Under the pieces are notes generated by a model, which did not search any database, was not told the origin of the DNA, and saw only the letters and a program-made list of their open reading frames with translations. From Treponema sp. (GTDB lineage: Bacteria > Spirochaetota > Spirochaetia > Treponematales > Breznakiellaceae): a stretch of 44,549 nucleotides of DNA. Below, in pieces: positions 16,117 to 23,765 of this stretch; position 1 is the first letter of the stretch, and every line of letters starts with the position of its first letter. A program made the translations under genes and the position numbers. Location: assembly GCA_031265435.1 (NCBI GenBank), contig JAISCR010000065.1, positions 1 through 44,549 on the forward strand. Reading direction: 5' to 3'.

Positions 16117-18500
16117 TCCCGGCTTTTCCCGGCCAGGGCCCGCAGGAATACTGTCGCCGCCGCCTTGTTCCCGCCGGGCCCCACGCAGGAAGGACAGCCG
16201 GTTTTACAGGGACAGCGGAAGAGAGCCTCCCGGGCGGAACGGAACAGGGACTCGATCTTGCCGGAAAGCGCCTCCGAAAGACCGGTGCCGCCGGGGTATT
16301 TGTCGTAGATGTAAAGCGCGGGGACTCCAAAATGGGGATCCCGCACCCGTTCCGCGAGGCCAAGATCCCTTGAATCGCAGAGAAGGTACACCGGAGCGAT
16401 ATGTTTTATGAGAGTACCCGCCCCGGAAAGAGCGGCCCCGGCGGCATTTTCATCCATGGAGGCAAGGGCGGCGCCCCCTCCGGTTTCAGGCCCAAAGCAG
16501 AGAATAAGAGAGCGGGTCTGCATCTCCTCTTCCGGGAGATCTATGTCCCCGTAGCCTATATTCTCGTGTGTATGAAAGCGGATCTTCTTGAATTTTGCGA
16601 CCTGGGAACGGACAAGCACATCTCCCAGAGTACCCGTTGCGGCGGCGTGTTCGGGAAGGGCGGAAGGAGACTCCCGCCGCATTCCAAATTCGAATTGTTC
16701 GTCTTCCGACAGCACCTTGATATCGGTTTTAACAAGACCGTCGGTAAAGTAGTTTACATCCGCCTCACGGACAATACATTTTCTGTTGGCAATGTCGAGA
16801 CTCTCCACCAGGTACTGCCTGCCCCGGTGGATGTACACCGCGTTGGGAAAGATAAGTTCCTTTGCGCTAGGTCTGTCCATTTCACCGATGACAGTGTTTC
16901 TGCCTTTGGTGGCATCGACAATTACCACATTGTCCACGGTTGCCGAACGCAGGCTTATGCCCTCCGCCGGGAAAGATCTGTCGGCCCAGTGCCAGCGATT
17001 GGCGGTATGCCGGACAATGCCCTCCTCCTCCAGAAACGAGAGAACTTCCGCGGCCCTTTCGCCAAAAGGCCTAGGCATACCAGGCATGCTAGACATGCCA
17101 TGCATGTCAGGAGAGCGGACATTTTTTCCCGGATTTCCGTCTTCATCATCATCATCAAACGGCAACTCAAAACAGGCGCATTTGACATGGTCGGTCAGAA
17201 TATAGGGATTGTCGGGATCTATACGGCCTTCCTCGGCAGCCTTGCGGAAGAACCAGTCCGGGTCTTCCATGATAAACTGATCCAGGGGAGCGGAAGAGGC
17301 CACGAACACGGATACGGAAGTTCCTCCCCGGCGGCCCGCACGGCCGGACTGCTGCCAGAAACTGTTGAAGGAACCGGGAAAACCGGCAACCACCGATGCG
17401 TCCAGTCCGCCGATGTCGATACCCAATTCCAGGGCATTGGTGCTCACCACCCCCTGAATGCCGCCGTCCCGCAGCCCTTTTTCAATTTCCCGCCTTTCGT
17501 TGGGGAGAAGCCCTCCCCGGTAGGCCTCCACCCGGATTCTCCGGTTATCGGTAAAGATGTTTTCCAGATCCTCGTTTACGTACGAAGCGGCAACTTCTGT
17601 ACGTATCCTGGAATGGGCGAAGAGAATCGTCTTGATTCCACCCTTGAGCAGGGCAAGCATCCATCTCCGGCTTTCGCCGACCACGGAGCGGCGGATTCCC
17701 TGAACGGCATCCACCAGCGGCGGATTGTAAAGTACTACCCGTTTTTCACCGCGGGGAGCGCCGTTATTGTCAACCAGTTCCACCTCTTCTCCGGTGAGGG
17801 CCTCGGCAAGTTCCTTCGGATTGGCGATGGTGGCGGAACAGAGGATAAACTGCGGACGGGAACCGTAGAAGGCGGCGATACGTTTGAGCCGGCGGATCAC
17901 ATTGGCCACATGGCTTCCCAGAACCCCCCGGTACGCGTGAGCCTCATCAATCACCACATACTTCAGACTGGAAAAAAATTTGATCCATCTGGGATGATTG
18001 GGAAGGATTCCCGCGTGGAGCATATCGGGATTGGAGATGATGATGCGGCCTGTGTCCCGCGCGGAGATACGCAGAGAATCAGGCGTATCGCCATCGTAGG
18101 TAGCCACCCTGAGATTGAGGTCTCCGCCTACAATTTCGTTCAATTCAGACTGCTGATCCTGGGAGAGGGCCTTGGTGGGAAAAAGATAGAGACAGCGGGC
18201 CTTTTCATCCTCAAGGAGGGCCTCGAGGGAAGGCAGGTTGTAGCAGAGCGTCTTTCCCGACGCGGTGGGAGTTACCACGACTACATGCTTCCCCGCATAC
18301 GCCGCTTCCCACACCTCCGCCTGGTGAGTGTAGATCTTCTCTATGCCCCGTTTCCGTAAATTTCCGGCAATACGCGGATCAAGCCCCGGCGGAAAAGGCA
18401 CATAGAGGCCTTCCTGAGCCTGAATAAGACGGTTTTCCACGATATGGGGAACAAATTCAGGACTTTCCAGTATGGCTTTGAGGGCGGCGCTATTGTCCAC
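16113..18500 (-). CDS. mrfA: MrfA/YprA-like DEAH-box helicase with C-terminal Cys cluster (DUF1998)
   Basis: 795 residues. Helicase motifs in order: VTPTASGKTLCY (motif I, about 77-88), FPTKALSQDQ (Ia), IDEAH at 184-188 (motif II), CSATIANP (III, from about 221), STNALELGIDIGG (V) and QQSGRAGRRGG (VI, about 383-393). The C terminus has C763, C765, C769 and C772, the metal-binding cluster of DUF1998. Residues about 449-478 are an acidic then Met/Pro/Gly-rich stretch (four D, then MHGMSSMPGMP) that looks like a lineage insert. The start is GTG at 18500 with no Shine-Dalgarno; TATAGT lies 12 bases upstream, so the transcript may be leaderless. A DNA-repair 3'-5' helicase working with the MrfB-like nuclease is inferred. 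Confidence 0.9.
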   Translation of the reverse strand: MDNSAALKAILESPEFVPHIVENRLIQAQEGLYVPFPPGLDPRIAGNLRKRGIEKIYTHQAEVWEAAYAGKHVVVVTPTASGKTLCYNLPSLEALLEDEKARCLYLFPTKALSQDQQSELNEIVGGDLNLRVATYDGDTPDSLRISARDTGRIIISNPDMLHAGILPNHPRWIKFFSSLKYVVIDEAHAYRGVLGSHVANVIRRLKRIAAFYGSRPQFILCSATIANPKELAEALTGEEVELVDNNGAPRGEKRVVLYNPPLVDAVQGIRRSVVGESRRWMLALLKGGIKTILFAHSRIRTEVAASYVNEDLENIFTDNRRIRVEAYRGGLLPNERREIEKGLRDGGIQGVVSTNALELGIDIGGLDASVVAGFPGSFNSFWQQSGRAGRRGGTSVSVFVASSAPLDQFIMEDPDWFFRKAAEEGRIDPDNPYILTDHVKCACFELPFDDDDEDGNPGKNVRSPDMHGMSSMPGMPRPFGERAAEVLSFLEEEGIVRHTANRWHWADRSFPAEGISLRSATVDNVVIVDATKGRNTVIGEMDRPSAKELIFPNAVYIHRGRQYLVESLDIANRKCIVREADVNYFTDGLVKTDIKVLSEDEQFEFGMRRESPSALPEHAAATGTLGDVLVRSQVAKFKKIRFHTHENIGYGDIDLPEEEMQTRSLILCFGPETGGGAALASMDENAAGAALSGAGTLIKHIAPVYLLCDSRDLGLAERVRDPHFGVPALYIYDKYPGGTGLSEALSGKIESLFRSAREALFRCPCKTGCPSCVGPGGNKAAATVFLRALAGKSRE

Positions 18501-18506
18501 AGGCTC

Positions 18507-18517
18507 ACTATACTATA
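18507..18517 (-). promoter_or_regulatory. Overlapping -10 elements next to the mrfA start
   Basis: On the minus strand TATAGT occurs twice in overlap (18517-18512 and 18512-18507). The nearer copy begins 12 bases from the GTG start, so transcription would begin at or within a base or two of it. No strong -35 is seen (TAGTTA at 18535-18530). This fits a leaderless mRNA, as proposed for the genes at 1568 and 29972. Confidence 0.45.
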
Positions 18518-18535
18518 ATTCCGGCAAAATAACTA

Positions 18536-18564
18536 TCGACAGAAAAGCCGCTTAGACTTATACT
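18536..18564 (+). promoter_or_regulatory. glgC promoter
   Basis: TCGACA (18536-18541), a 17-bp spacer, and TATACT (18559-18564) make a near-consensus sigma-70 promoter. Predicted transcription start is near 18571, giving a leader of about 92 bases with a strong hairpin before the glgC start at 18663. Confidence 0.7.
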
Positions 18565-18587
18565 AACGGTGTTTGTATTCAAAAGCC

Positions 18588-18622
18588 GGGCAGTTTCAAA
18601 ATTGCCTGATTTTGAAAAGCCC
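18588..18622 (+). promoter_or_regulatory. Stable hairpin in the glgC leader
   Basis: GGGC (18588-18591) pairs with GCCC (18619-18622), and TTTCAAAAT (18594-18602) pairs with ATTTTGAAA (18609-18617), with a small internal loop and a TGCCTG apical loop. No T-run follows, so it is not an intrinsic terminator. It could modulate glgC mRNA stability or translation. I recognise no known riboswitch class. Confidence 0.5.
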
Positions 18623-18662
18623 CTGTTTACTAAAATTTGATGAAACCAGGAGGAGGCGTTTT

Positions 18663-19934
18663 ATGTCCGAAGTGTTATCCATTATTTTGGGCGGCGGAAA
18701 AGGCACTCGCTTATTCCCCCTGACCCAGGCGCGGGCCAAACCTGCAGTTCCTTTCGGCGGTAAATTCAGGTTGATAGATATTCCTCTTTCCAACTGCATT
18801 AACGCCAGTCTCAAGCAGATCTACATCCTTACACAGTTCAATTCGGCTTCCCTTCATCTCCACATTGCCCAGACCTATGTATTCGACTACTTTACCGACG
18901 GCTTCGTAGAGATACTGGCCGCCGAACAGACCTTTGAACATTCGAGCTGGTATGAGGGAACCGCCGACGCGGTGCGCAAAAATTTCATCCATTTCCGTAC
19001 CCAGAACCCTTCATACTACCTTATCCTTTCCGGAGATCAGCTCTACCGGATGGATCTGAAAGATCTGCTGCAGAAACACAAGGATTCAGGGGCTGCCATC
19101 ACCATCGCGTGTACCATGGTGAACCGGGAAAATGCCAGCCAGCTGGGTATCCTCAAGGTGGATAAACACAACCGGATCACCGAATTTATGGAAAAACCGG
19201 GAGCCGTAAAAGACATTTCAAATTATAAAATCCCTCAGGAATTGAAGGGGAAAAACACCGGGGAAGACGGCTACCTGGCCTCCATGGGGATCTATATTTT
19301 CAATGCGGCCAGCATGGAAGAGTGCCTTGCCAACGAGCTTACCGACTTCGGCAAGGAGATCATCCCCCAGGCGATCAACAAACTCAAGGTAAACGCGTAT
19401 ATTTTTAACGGTTACTGGGAAGACATCGGAACCATTAAAAATTTCTACGAAGCGAATCTGGAACTGACCAGCCTCCGTCCCGCCTTCGATGTCTACGACG
19501 AAAAGGCCCCTATCTACACCCACATGCGCAACCTGCCTCCCTCAAAGATGAACTTCTCCAACATGAATCAGTCCATCGCCGCGGAAGGCTGTATCATTAC
19601 CAACGCCGCCATCACCAATTCCATTGTCGGAGTAAGAACGATCATTGAATCGGGAGCCAGTCTCAACGGCGTAGTCTGCATGGGAGCGGACTTCTACGAA
19701 TCGGAGGCCCAGAAACAGAGGAATGCCGAAGGCATGCAGCCCAACGTAGGCATAGGCAGGGGCGCCATCGTAAAGGGAGCCATTGTTGACAAGAATGCCC
19801 GCATCGGCGAAGGCTGCCGCATCGGGGTGGACAACGTAAACCGGAATGACGGCAATTACGAAAACTACTACATCGTTGACGGAATCATTGTCATTCCCAA
19901 GAACGCCGTGCTGTACCCCGGAACGGTGATATAG
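18663..19934 (+). CDS. glgC: Glucose-1-phosphate adenylyltransferase
   Basis: 423 residues from ATG 18663 (RBS AGGAGGCG at 18648-18655). It makes ADP-glucose for glycogen synthesis. The N-terminal nucleotidyltransferase domain has LGGGKGTRLFPLTQARAKPA and FRLIDIPLSNCINA, then GTADAVRKN and LSGDQLYRMD; the C-terminal third is a left-handed beta-helix with hexapeptide repeats (INAAITNSIVGVRTIIESGA-type). The FRLIDIPLSN plant/bacterial GlgC signature separates it from GalU and RmlA. The open frame extends to TTG 18573, which lies in the leader and is not credible. It is divergent from mrfA and convergent with clpC. Confidence 0.95.
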   Translation: MSEVLSIILGGGKGTRLFPLTQARAKPAVPFGGKFRLIDIPLSNCINASLKQIYILTQFNSASLHLHIAQTYVFDYFTDGFVEILAAEQTFEHSSWYEGTADAVRKNFIHFRTQNPSYYLILSGDQLYRMDLKDLLQKHKDSGAAITIACTMVNRENASQLGILKVDKHNRITEFMEKPGAVKDISNYKIPQELKGKNTGEDGYLASMGIYIFNAASMEECLANELTDFGKEIIPQAINKLKVNAYIFNGYWEDIGTIKNFYEANLELTSLRPAFDVYDEKAPIYTHMRNLPPSKMNFSNMNQSIAAEGCIITNAAITNSIVGVRTIIESGASLNGVVCMGADFYESEAQKQRNAEGMQPNVGIGRGAIVKGAIVDKNARIGEGCRIGVDNVNRNDGNYENYYIVDGIIVIPKNAVLYPGTVI

Positions 19935-20045
19935 AAAGAACCGAAAGGCTGAATTTTGAAAATGGCCTGTCCCAAAGCCTCATTTGGTTTCCGGGCAAGT
20001 CTGAATCTGTCCCAAAAAACTGAAGTGTGGGAAAAGCCTCGTCTA

Positions 20046-22583
20046 TTACAGGTTTTTGCCGCTTGCGACTTCGCCGCGGAGGAGTTTTTCTTCGCAGACA
20101 ATGTGTATCTTCGATCTTCGAAGGGAAGCAGCAAACACGGAACCTTGAGGCCGGATCTTTTGCAGAAGCAGGTTTGAGATGGGATCTTCCAGTTCCTTCT
20201 GAACCATGCGGCGCATGGGTCTTCCGCCGAATTTGGGATCCCAGCCTTTTTCAACAAGGTACTTTCGGGCCTGGGGCAGCACTTTAAGGATGTAACCCTG
20301 ATCACAGAGCCTCTGTTCCAGTTCGGCAAGCTGAAGATTGAGGATCTCTCCGATTTCTTTTTGGCTGAGGGGCCGGAAAACCAGCGTATCATCAATTCTG
20401 TTGAGGAACTCAGGATTGAAGAGCCGCTTCAGTTCCGAAACGGCCGCCTCTTCTATCTCCTTTATATCCATGAGCCCGGAAGCCGCTCCAAAGCCGAGCC
20501 GGGAATCTCTGGAGATCTCCCTTACCCCCGCGTTACTGGTCATGATGATCACGGTATTCCTAAAGCTGACACGGTGATTGAGGTTGTCCCTGAGTTCGCC
20601 TTCTTCCAGCACCGCAAGGAGCAGGTTGAATACATCACGGTGGGCTTTTTCAATCTCGTCGAAGAGGATCACCCGGTAGGGGTTACGCCGGATCTGTTCC
20701 GTGAGGGTTCCCCCCTCTTCATAACCGATGTAACCGGGAGGCGCTCCCACCAACCGGGAAGCATTATGCTTCTCCATAAAGTCTGCCATGTCGATGCGTA
20801 CCAGGGCTTCTTCCGTACCAAAAAGGTAGCGGGCAAGTTCCTTGGCAAGAAGTGTCTTGCCCACTCCGGTGGGCCCCAGAAAGATAAAAGATCCCAGAGG
20901 CCGTTTTGGGGAAGAGATCCCTGCCCGCGAACGCCGTATCGCCTGCGCGATACGACTCACCGCCTCATCCTGACCGATAAGGTTCCTGTGCAGTTCCTCT
21001 TCCATGTTGAGAAGCCGCCGGGACTGTTCTTCTTCAATGTGTTCAAGGGGAATACCCGTAGCCTCCGCCACCACACGCCGGATATCCGGTTCTTCCACCA
21101 TGACCGCAGCTTCACTGCCGGCCCGTTCCCAGGCTGTGCGAAATGATTCCAGCCTGTTCCGGAGTTCCCGGAGCTTATCCCGCAGTTCCGCCGCCTTCTC
21201 ATAGTCCTGGGAGCTGACAAGCCTGTCCTTTGTCTCGGTGATGCTCTCTATTTCCGCCGTAAGGACGGCAATGTCCGGAGGATCGCTTCTCTTTTCCAGC
21301 TTCCGCATGGCGCCCGCCTCATCAAGCATGTCGATAGCCTTGTCGGGCATGTAGCGGTTCTGAAGGTAACGGGCGGCAAGGTTTACCGCGGCGGCAAGGG
21401 CATCGTCGGTATAGCGCACCCGGTGGTGATCCTCGTACTTTTTCTGCAGACCTTTGAGAATCTCCAGCGTATCTTCCGGTCCCGGTTCTTCCACGAGAAT
21501 GGGCTGAAAACGCCGTTCCAGGGCCGCGTCCTTTTCGAAATACTTGCGGTACTCCGCCAGAGTGGTAGCGCCGATACAGTGAATCTCCCCCCGTGAAAGG
21601 CCGGGCTTGAGCATGCTGGAAGCGTCTATGGTACCTTCGGCGCTGCCTGCCCCAATAATCGTATGGATCTCATCAAGGAAGAGGATAACATTACCCGCCT
21701 GGGCGATTTCCCGGATAATCTTCCTCATCCTCTCTTCAAATTCTCCGCGGTACTTGGTGCCTGCCACGATGGCGCCCATATCAAGGGCAAGGATACGGCG
21801 GCCCGCAGGCAGTTCTCCCGCTGTTTCGGAAACAAGAATCCGGGCAATGCCTTCTACAATGGCGGTCTTCCCTACACCCGGTTCCCCCACAAGGATGGGA
21901 TTATTCTTTGTCCGGCGGGCCAGTATCCGCAGGGCCCGGTCGATTTCCTTCTTTCTGCCTACCACCGGATCGAGCTTTCCCGCGCGGGCCGCGGCGGTAA
22001 GATCCCGTGAAAATTCATCCAGAGTGGGGGTAAGAACCGGATAGGAAGCGGGTTTTACCCGTGACCAGGAACCCTTATGCTCCCCTTCCTGCCTGAGATA
22101 CCAGGGCTGATATACTTCGGCGCCCGCGTATTCGGCCCGTTGATTGCGGTTATGCGGAGACTGGATTACAAGACGGAGCATGTTAAGATCCACCGAATGC
22201 TGGCCCAGATAGAGCTGCGCCGGGGAATTGTTTTCCTGAATTGCCGCATAGAGAAGATGTTCGGTTCCCAGATATTCATTCCCCGAATTGCGGGCTTCCC
22301 GCGCGGCGGTATCCAGCAGCAGTTTAGTCCGCTTTGCGGGAGGCACATCCGGGGAAAGCAGGACTGTACCAATCCGGGGAATACTCAGTTCAAGAGCCTG
22401 CCTGAATTTTTCAAGATCTACCTTGAGGAAACTTAAAGCCTTACAGGCGGTTCCAACCTTGTCCCGCAGAATCGCGACAATAATATGTTCCGGAAACAGT
22501 TCGGAGGAACTGAAACGCCGCGCTTCTTCCTGTGCGCTGACAGCAAGGATACGTTGTACCCGTTGAGAAAAACCTCTAAACAA
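20046..22583 (-). CDS. clpC: ClpC-type AAA+ protease ATPase / chaperone
   Basis: 845 residues, full ClpC length. Two Clp-N repeats (about 5-65 and 80-140); AAA domain 1 with Walker A GEPGVGKT at 233-240 and LFLDEIHTIIGAG; a middle region with a UVR-like coiled coil (SSQDYEKAAELRDKLREL); AAA domain 2 with Walker A GPTGVGKT and ILFDEIEKAH; and a C-terminal D2-small domain. It unfolds substrates for ClpP and resembles ClpC rather than ClpB because the long middle domain is short. The start is an uncommon TTG at 22583, chosen because AAGGAGGGG lies just upstream and the Clp-N domain begins at once. It is the last gene of a three-gene minus-strand operon. Confidence 0.93.
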   Translation of the reverse strand: MFRGFSQRVQRILAVSAQEEARRFSSSELFPEHIIVAILRDKVGTACKALSFLKVDLEKFRQALELSIPRIGTVLLSPDVPPAKRTKLLLDTAAREARNSGNEYLGTEHLLYAAIQENNSPAQLYLGQHSVDLNMLRLVIQSPHNRNQRAEYAGAEVYQPWYLRQEGEHKGSWSRVKPASYPVLTPTLDEFSRDLTAAARAGKLDPVVGRKKEIDRALRILARRTKNNPILVGEPGVGKTAIVEGIARILVSETAGELPAGRRILALDMGAIVAGTKYRGEFEERMRKIIREIAQAGNVILFLDEIHTIIGAGSAEGTIDASSMLKPGLSRGEIHCIGATTLAEYRKYFEKDAALERRFQPILVEEPGPEDTLEILKGLQKKYEDHHRVRYTDDALAAAVNLAARYLQNRYMPDKAIDMLDEAGAMRKLEKRSDPPDIAVLTAEIESITETKDRLVSSQDYEKAAELRDKLRELRNRLESFRTAWERAGSEAAVMVEEPDIRRVVAEATGIPLEHIEEEQSRRLLNMEEELHRNLIGQDEAVSRIAQAIRRSRAGISSPKRPLGSFIFLGPTGVGKTLLAKELARYLFGTEEALVRIDMADFMEKHNASRLVGAPPGYIGYEEGGTLTEQIRRNPYRVILFDEIEKAHRDVFNLLLAVLEEGELRDNLNHRVSFRNTVIIMTSNAGVREISRDSRLGFGAASGLMDIKEIEEAAVSELKRLFNPEFLNRIDDTLVFRPLSQKEIGEILNLQLAELEQRLCDQGYILKVLPQARKYLVEKGWDPKFGGRPMRRMVQKELEDPISNLLLQKIRPQGSVFAASLRRSKIHIVCEEKLLRGEVASGKNL

Positions 22584-22595
22584 TGGCCCCTCCTT

Positions 22596-23042
22596 TTATT
22601 TATTAAACAGGACAACATCGCCGGGAGCAATTCCCGCCCGGCGGAACCAGCCCTGGGGAACTTCCAGCGCATAACGGCAGGGATAGCCGGAACGTATCGC
22701 GGAAAGGTCTTCCGGTTCCATGTCATGGATCTCCACGATCCTGCCGTCGGAGGCAATAAAGGCTATGGACAGGGGAATAAAGGTATTCTTCATCCAGAAG
22801 GAGAGAATCTCGTCCTCCTCAAAAATGAAGAGCATGCCTTTGCCGTCATCCAGAGAACGGCGGTACATGAGGCCCCTGGCGCGTTCCGCACCGGTTTCGG
22901 CCTTTTCGGCAGAGACAGGTACCCTTGTTTGATCGGCCCTTTTTATTTCCAGCTTCAGTTGTGAAGAGAGGGCACCGCATGAAAGGGGAAGAAACAGAAG
23001 GAGAAGCGATGCCCGCACAGAGACGGCATTTCTAAAAGTCAT
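22596..23042 (-). CDS. DUF192 family secreted/lipoprotein
   Basis: 148 residues from ATG 23042. The N terminus is a signal sequence (RASLLLLFLPLSCGA) with a plausible lipobox Cys. The rest is the small DUF192 beta-barrel: ARGLMYRRSLDDGKGMLFIF, FWMKNTFIPLSIAFI, and the C-terminal ALEVPQGWFRRAGIAPGD. These are close to family-consensus motifs; the biochemical role of DUF192 is not established. The start overlaps the end of the upstream gene by 11 bases; a longer frame back to 23099 would bury the signal peptide. The clpC start follows 12 bases after its stop. Confidence 0.88.
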   Translation of the reverse strand: MTFRNAVSVRASLLLLFLPLSCGALSSQLKLEIKRADQTRVPVSAEKAETGAERARGLMYRRSLDDGKGMLFIFEEDEILSFWMKNTFIPLSIAFIASDGRIVEIHDMEPEDLSAIRSGYPCRYALEVPQGWFRRAGIAPGDVVLFNK

Positions 23043-23628
23043 CCAGAAATTCCCGGCGGAGTTCCAGTTCCGCGACTCCCGAAAGTTTTGATTCTCCAAT
23101 TATACCGTTAAAAATCTTCTTGTCGATATACTTGACCGTAAGAGGCCGTTCAATGGACACGCGGGTATCTTCGTTTTCCCAGACTGCCTCGTGAGGATTC
23201 AGGGAAACAGGCTCCCCGTATTTTTTTACAAAAGTAGTATAAATTGAATAGTGATCGACAAGGGCTGTGTTCAGCATATAGCCCATGATGAAGAGAGCGT
23301 CTTCGCGGAGTTGGAAAAAAGCCCGGCGCACAAAAGAACGGCCCGTGGTTTCCACAAGGTTTTCCGTTTTGGAGGGCAGGTAAGACACATCCCTGTCCCC
23401 GCGGAAATCAAAGAGCCCGTTCTTTTCAAGGACAGCCTTGAGATCCGTAAGATTCATCCCCAGCCCAATCCCATGAAACTCGCGGGGAAGCCCTCCCCCG
23501 GATTCAAGTTCCGTTCCGGCTTCTTCTGCCGCGGCCGCCGCGTTCTCCGGGGAAAGGACAGCCTCCTGAGCCCGGCAAAAACCGGCAAAACCGGCAAAAA
23601 TCAATAAACCCAGCAAAACACCCTTCAC
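23032..23628 (-). CDS. Secreted hypothetical protein, spirochaete type
   Basis: 198 residues, not recognised beyond a resemblance to conserved spirochaetal periplasmic proteins. Signal peptide VKGVLLGLLIFAGFAGFCRA (GTG start at 23628) with probable cleavage near RA-QEA. The mature part has a motif pattern HGIGLGMNLTDLKAVL, then YLPSKTENLVE, and FVKKYGEPVSLNP, which resembles small periplasmic proteins that measure a 'G-x-x-L-x-D-v' helix and a Tyr-Gly-Glu-Pro turn. It is the first gene of the operon with DUF192 and clpC. The start region lies in a 7-bp tandem repeat, so translation initiation could vary with repeat number. Confidence 0.75.
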   Translation of the reverse strand: MKGVLLGLLIFAGFAGFCRAQEAVLSPENAAAAAEEAGTELESGGGLPREFHGIGLGMNLTDLKAVLEKNGLFDFRGDRDVSYLPSKTENLVETTGRSFVRRAFFQLREDALFIMGYMLNTALVDHYSIYTTFVKKYGEPVSLNPHEAVWENEDTRVSIERPLTVKYIDKKIFNGIIGESKLSGVAELELRREFLDDF

Positions 23629-23646
23629 CCTTCACCCTCCACCCTC
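23619..23646 (-). repeat. Four tandem 7-bp repeats over an RBS and start codon
   Basis: CACCCTT, CACCCTT, CACCCTC and CACCCTC run from 23619 to 23646 on the plus strand. On the minus strand this reads as four copies of (G/A)AGGGTG or close variants, covering the Shine-Dalgarno region and the GTG start of the hypothetical gene. Each repeat carries both a GGG core and a GTG, so slippage would change the ribosome-site spacing and offer starts in different frames. Confidence 0.8.
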
Positions 23647-23765
23647 AATCCTCCGCTCTATATATAATTATCGGCATGGCTCCGCTCTTTTCCATGCATA
23701 AGCCGCCGGAAACACACCTGTGAGAATACCTAATACTTTTTTGAATTTGAAACACACTAACCCGG

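Noticed and set aside
16401-18359. Very long plus-strand open frame opposite the helicase gene
   Set aside because: It is the antisense of a well-supported helicase with all motifs, has no recognisable domain and no ribosome site.
23571-23600. Repeated CCGGCAAAA units in the hypothetical gene as a second phase-variable repeat
   Set aside because: They encode the Phe-Ala-Gly repeats of a signal peptide; 9-bp units with irregular A-runs, and change would mostly stay in frame.
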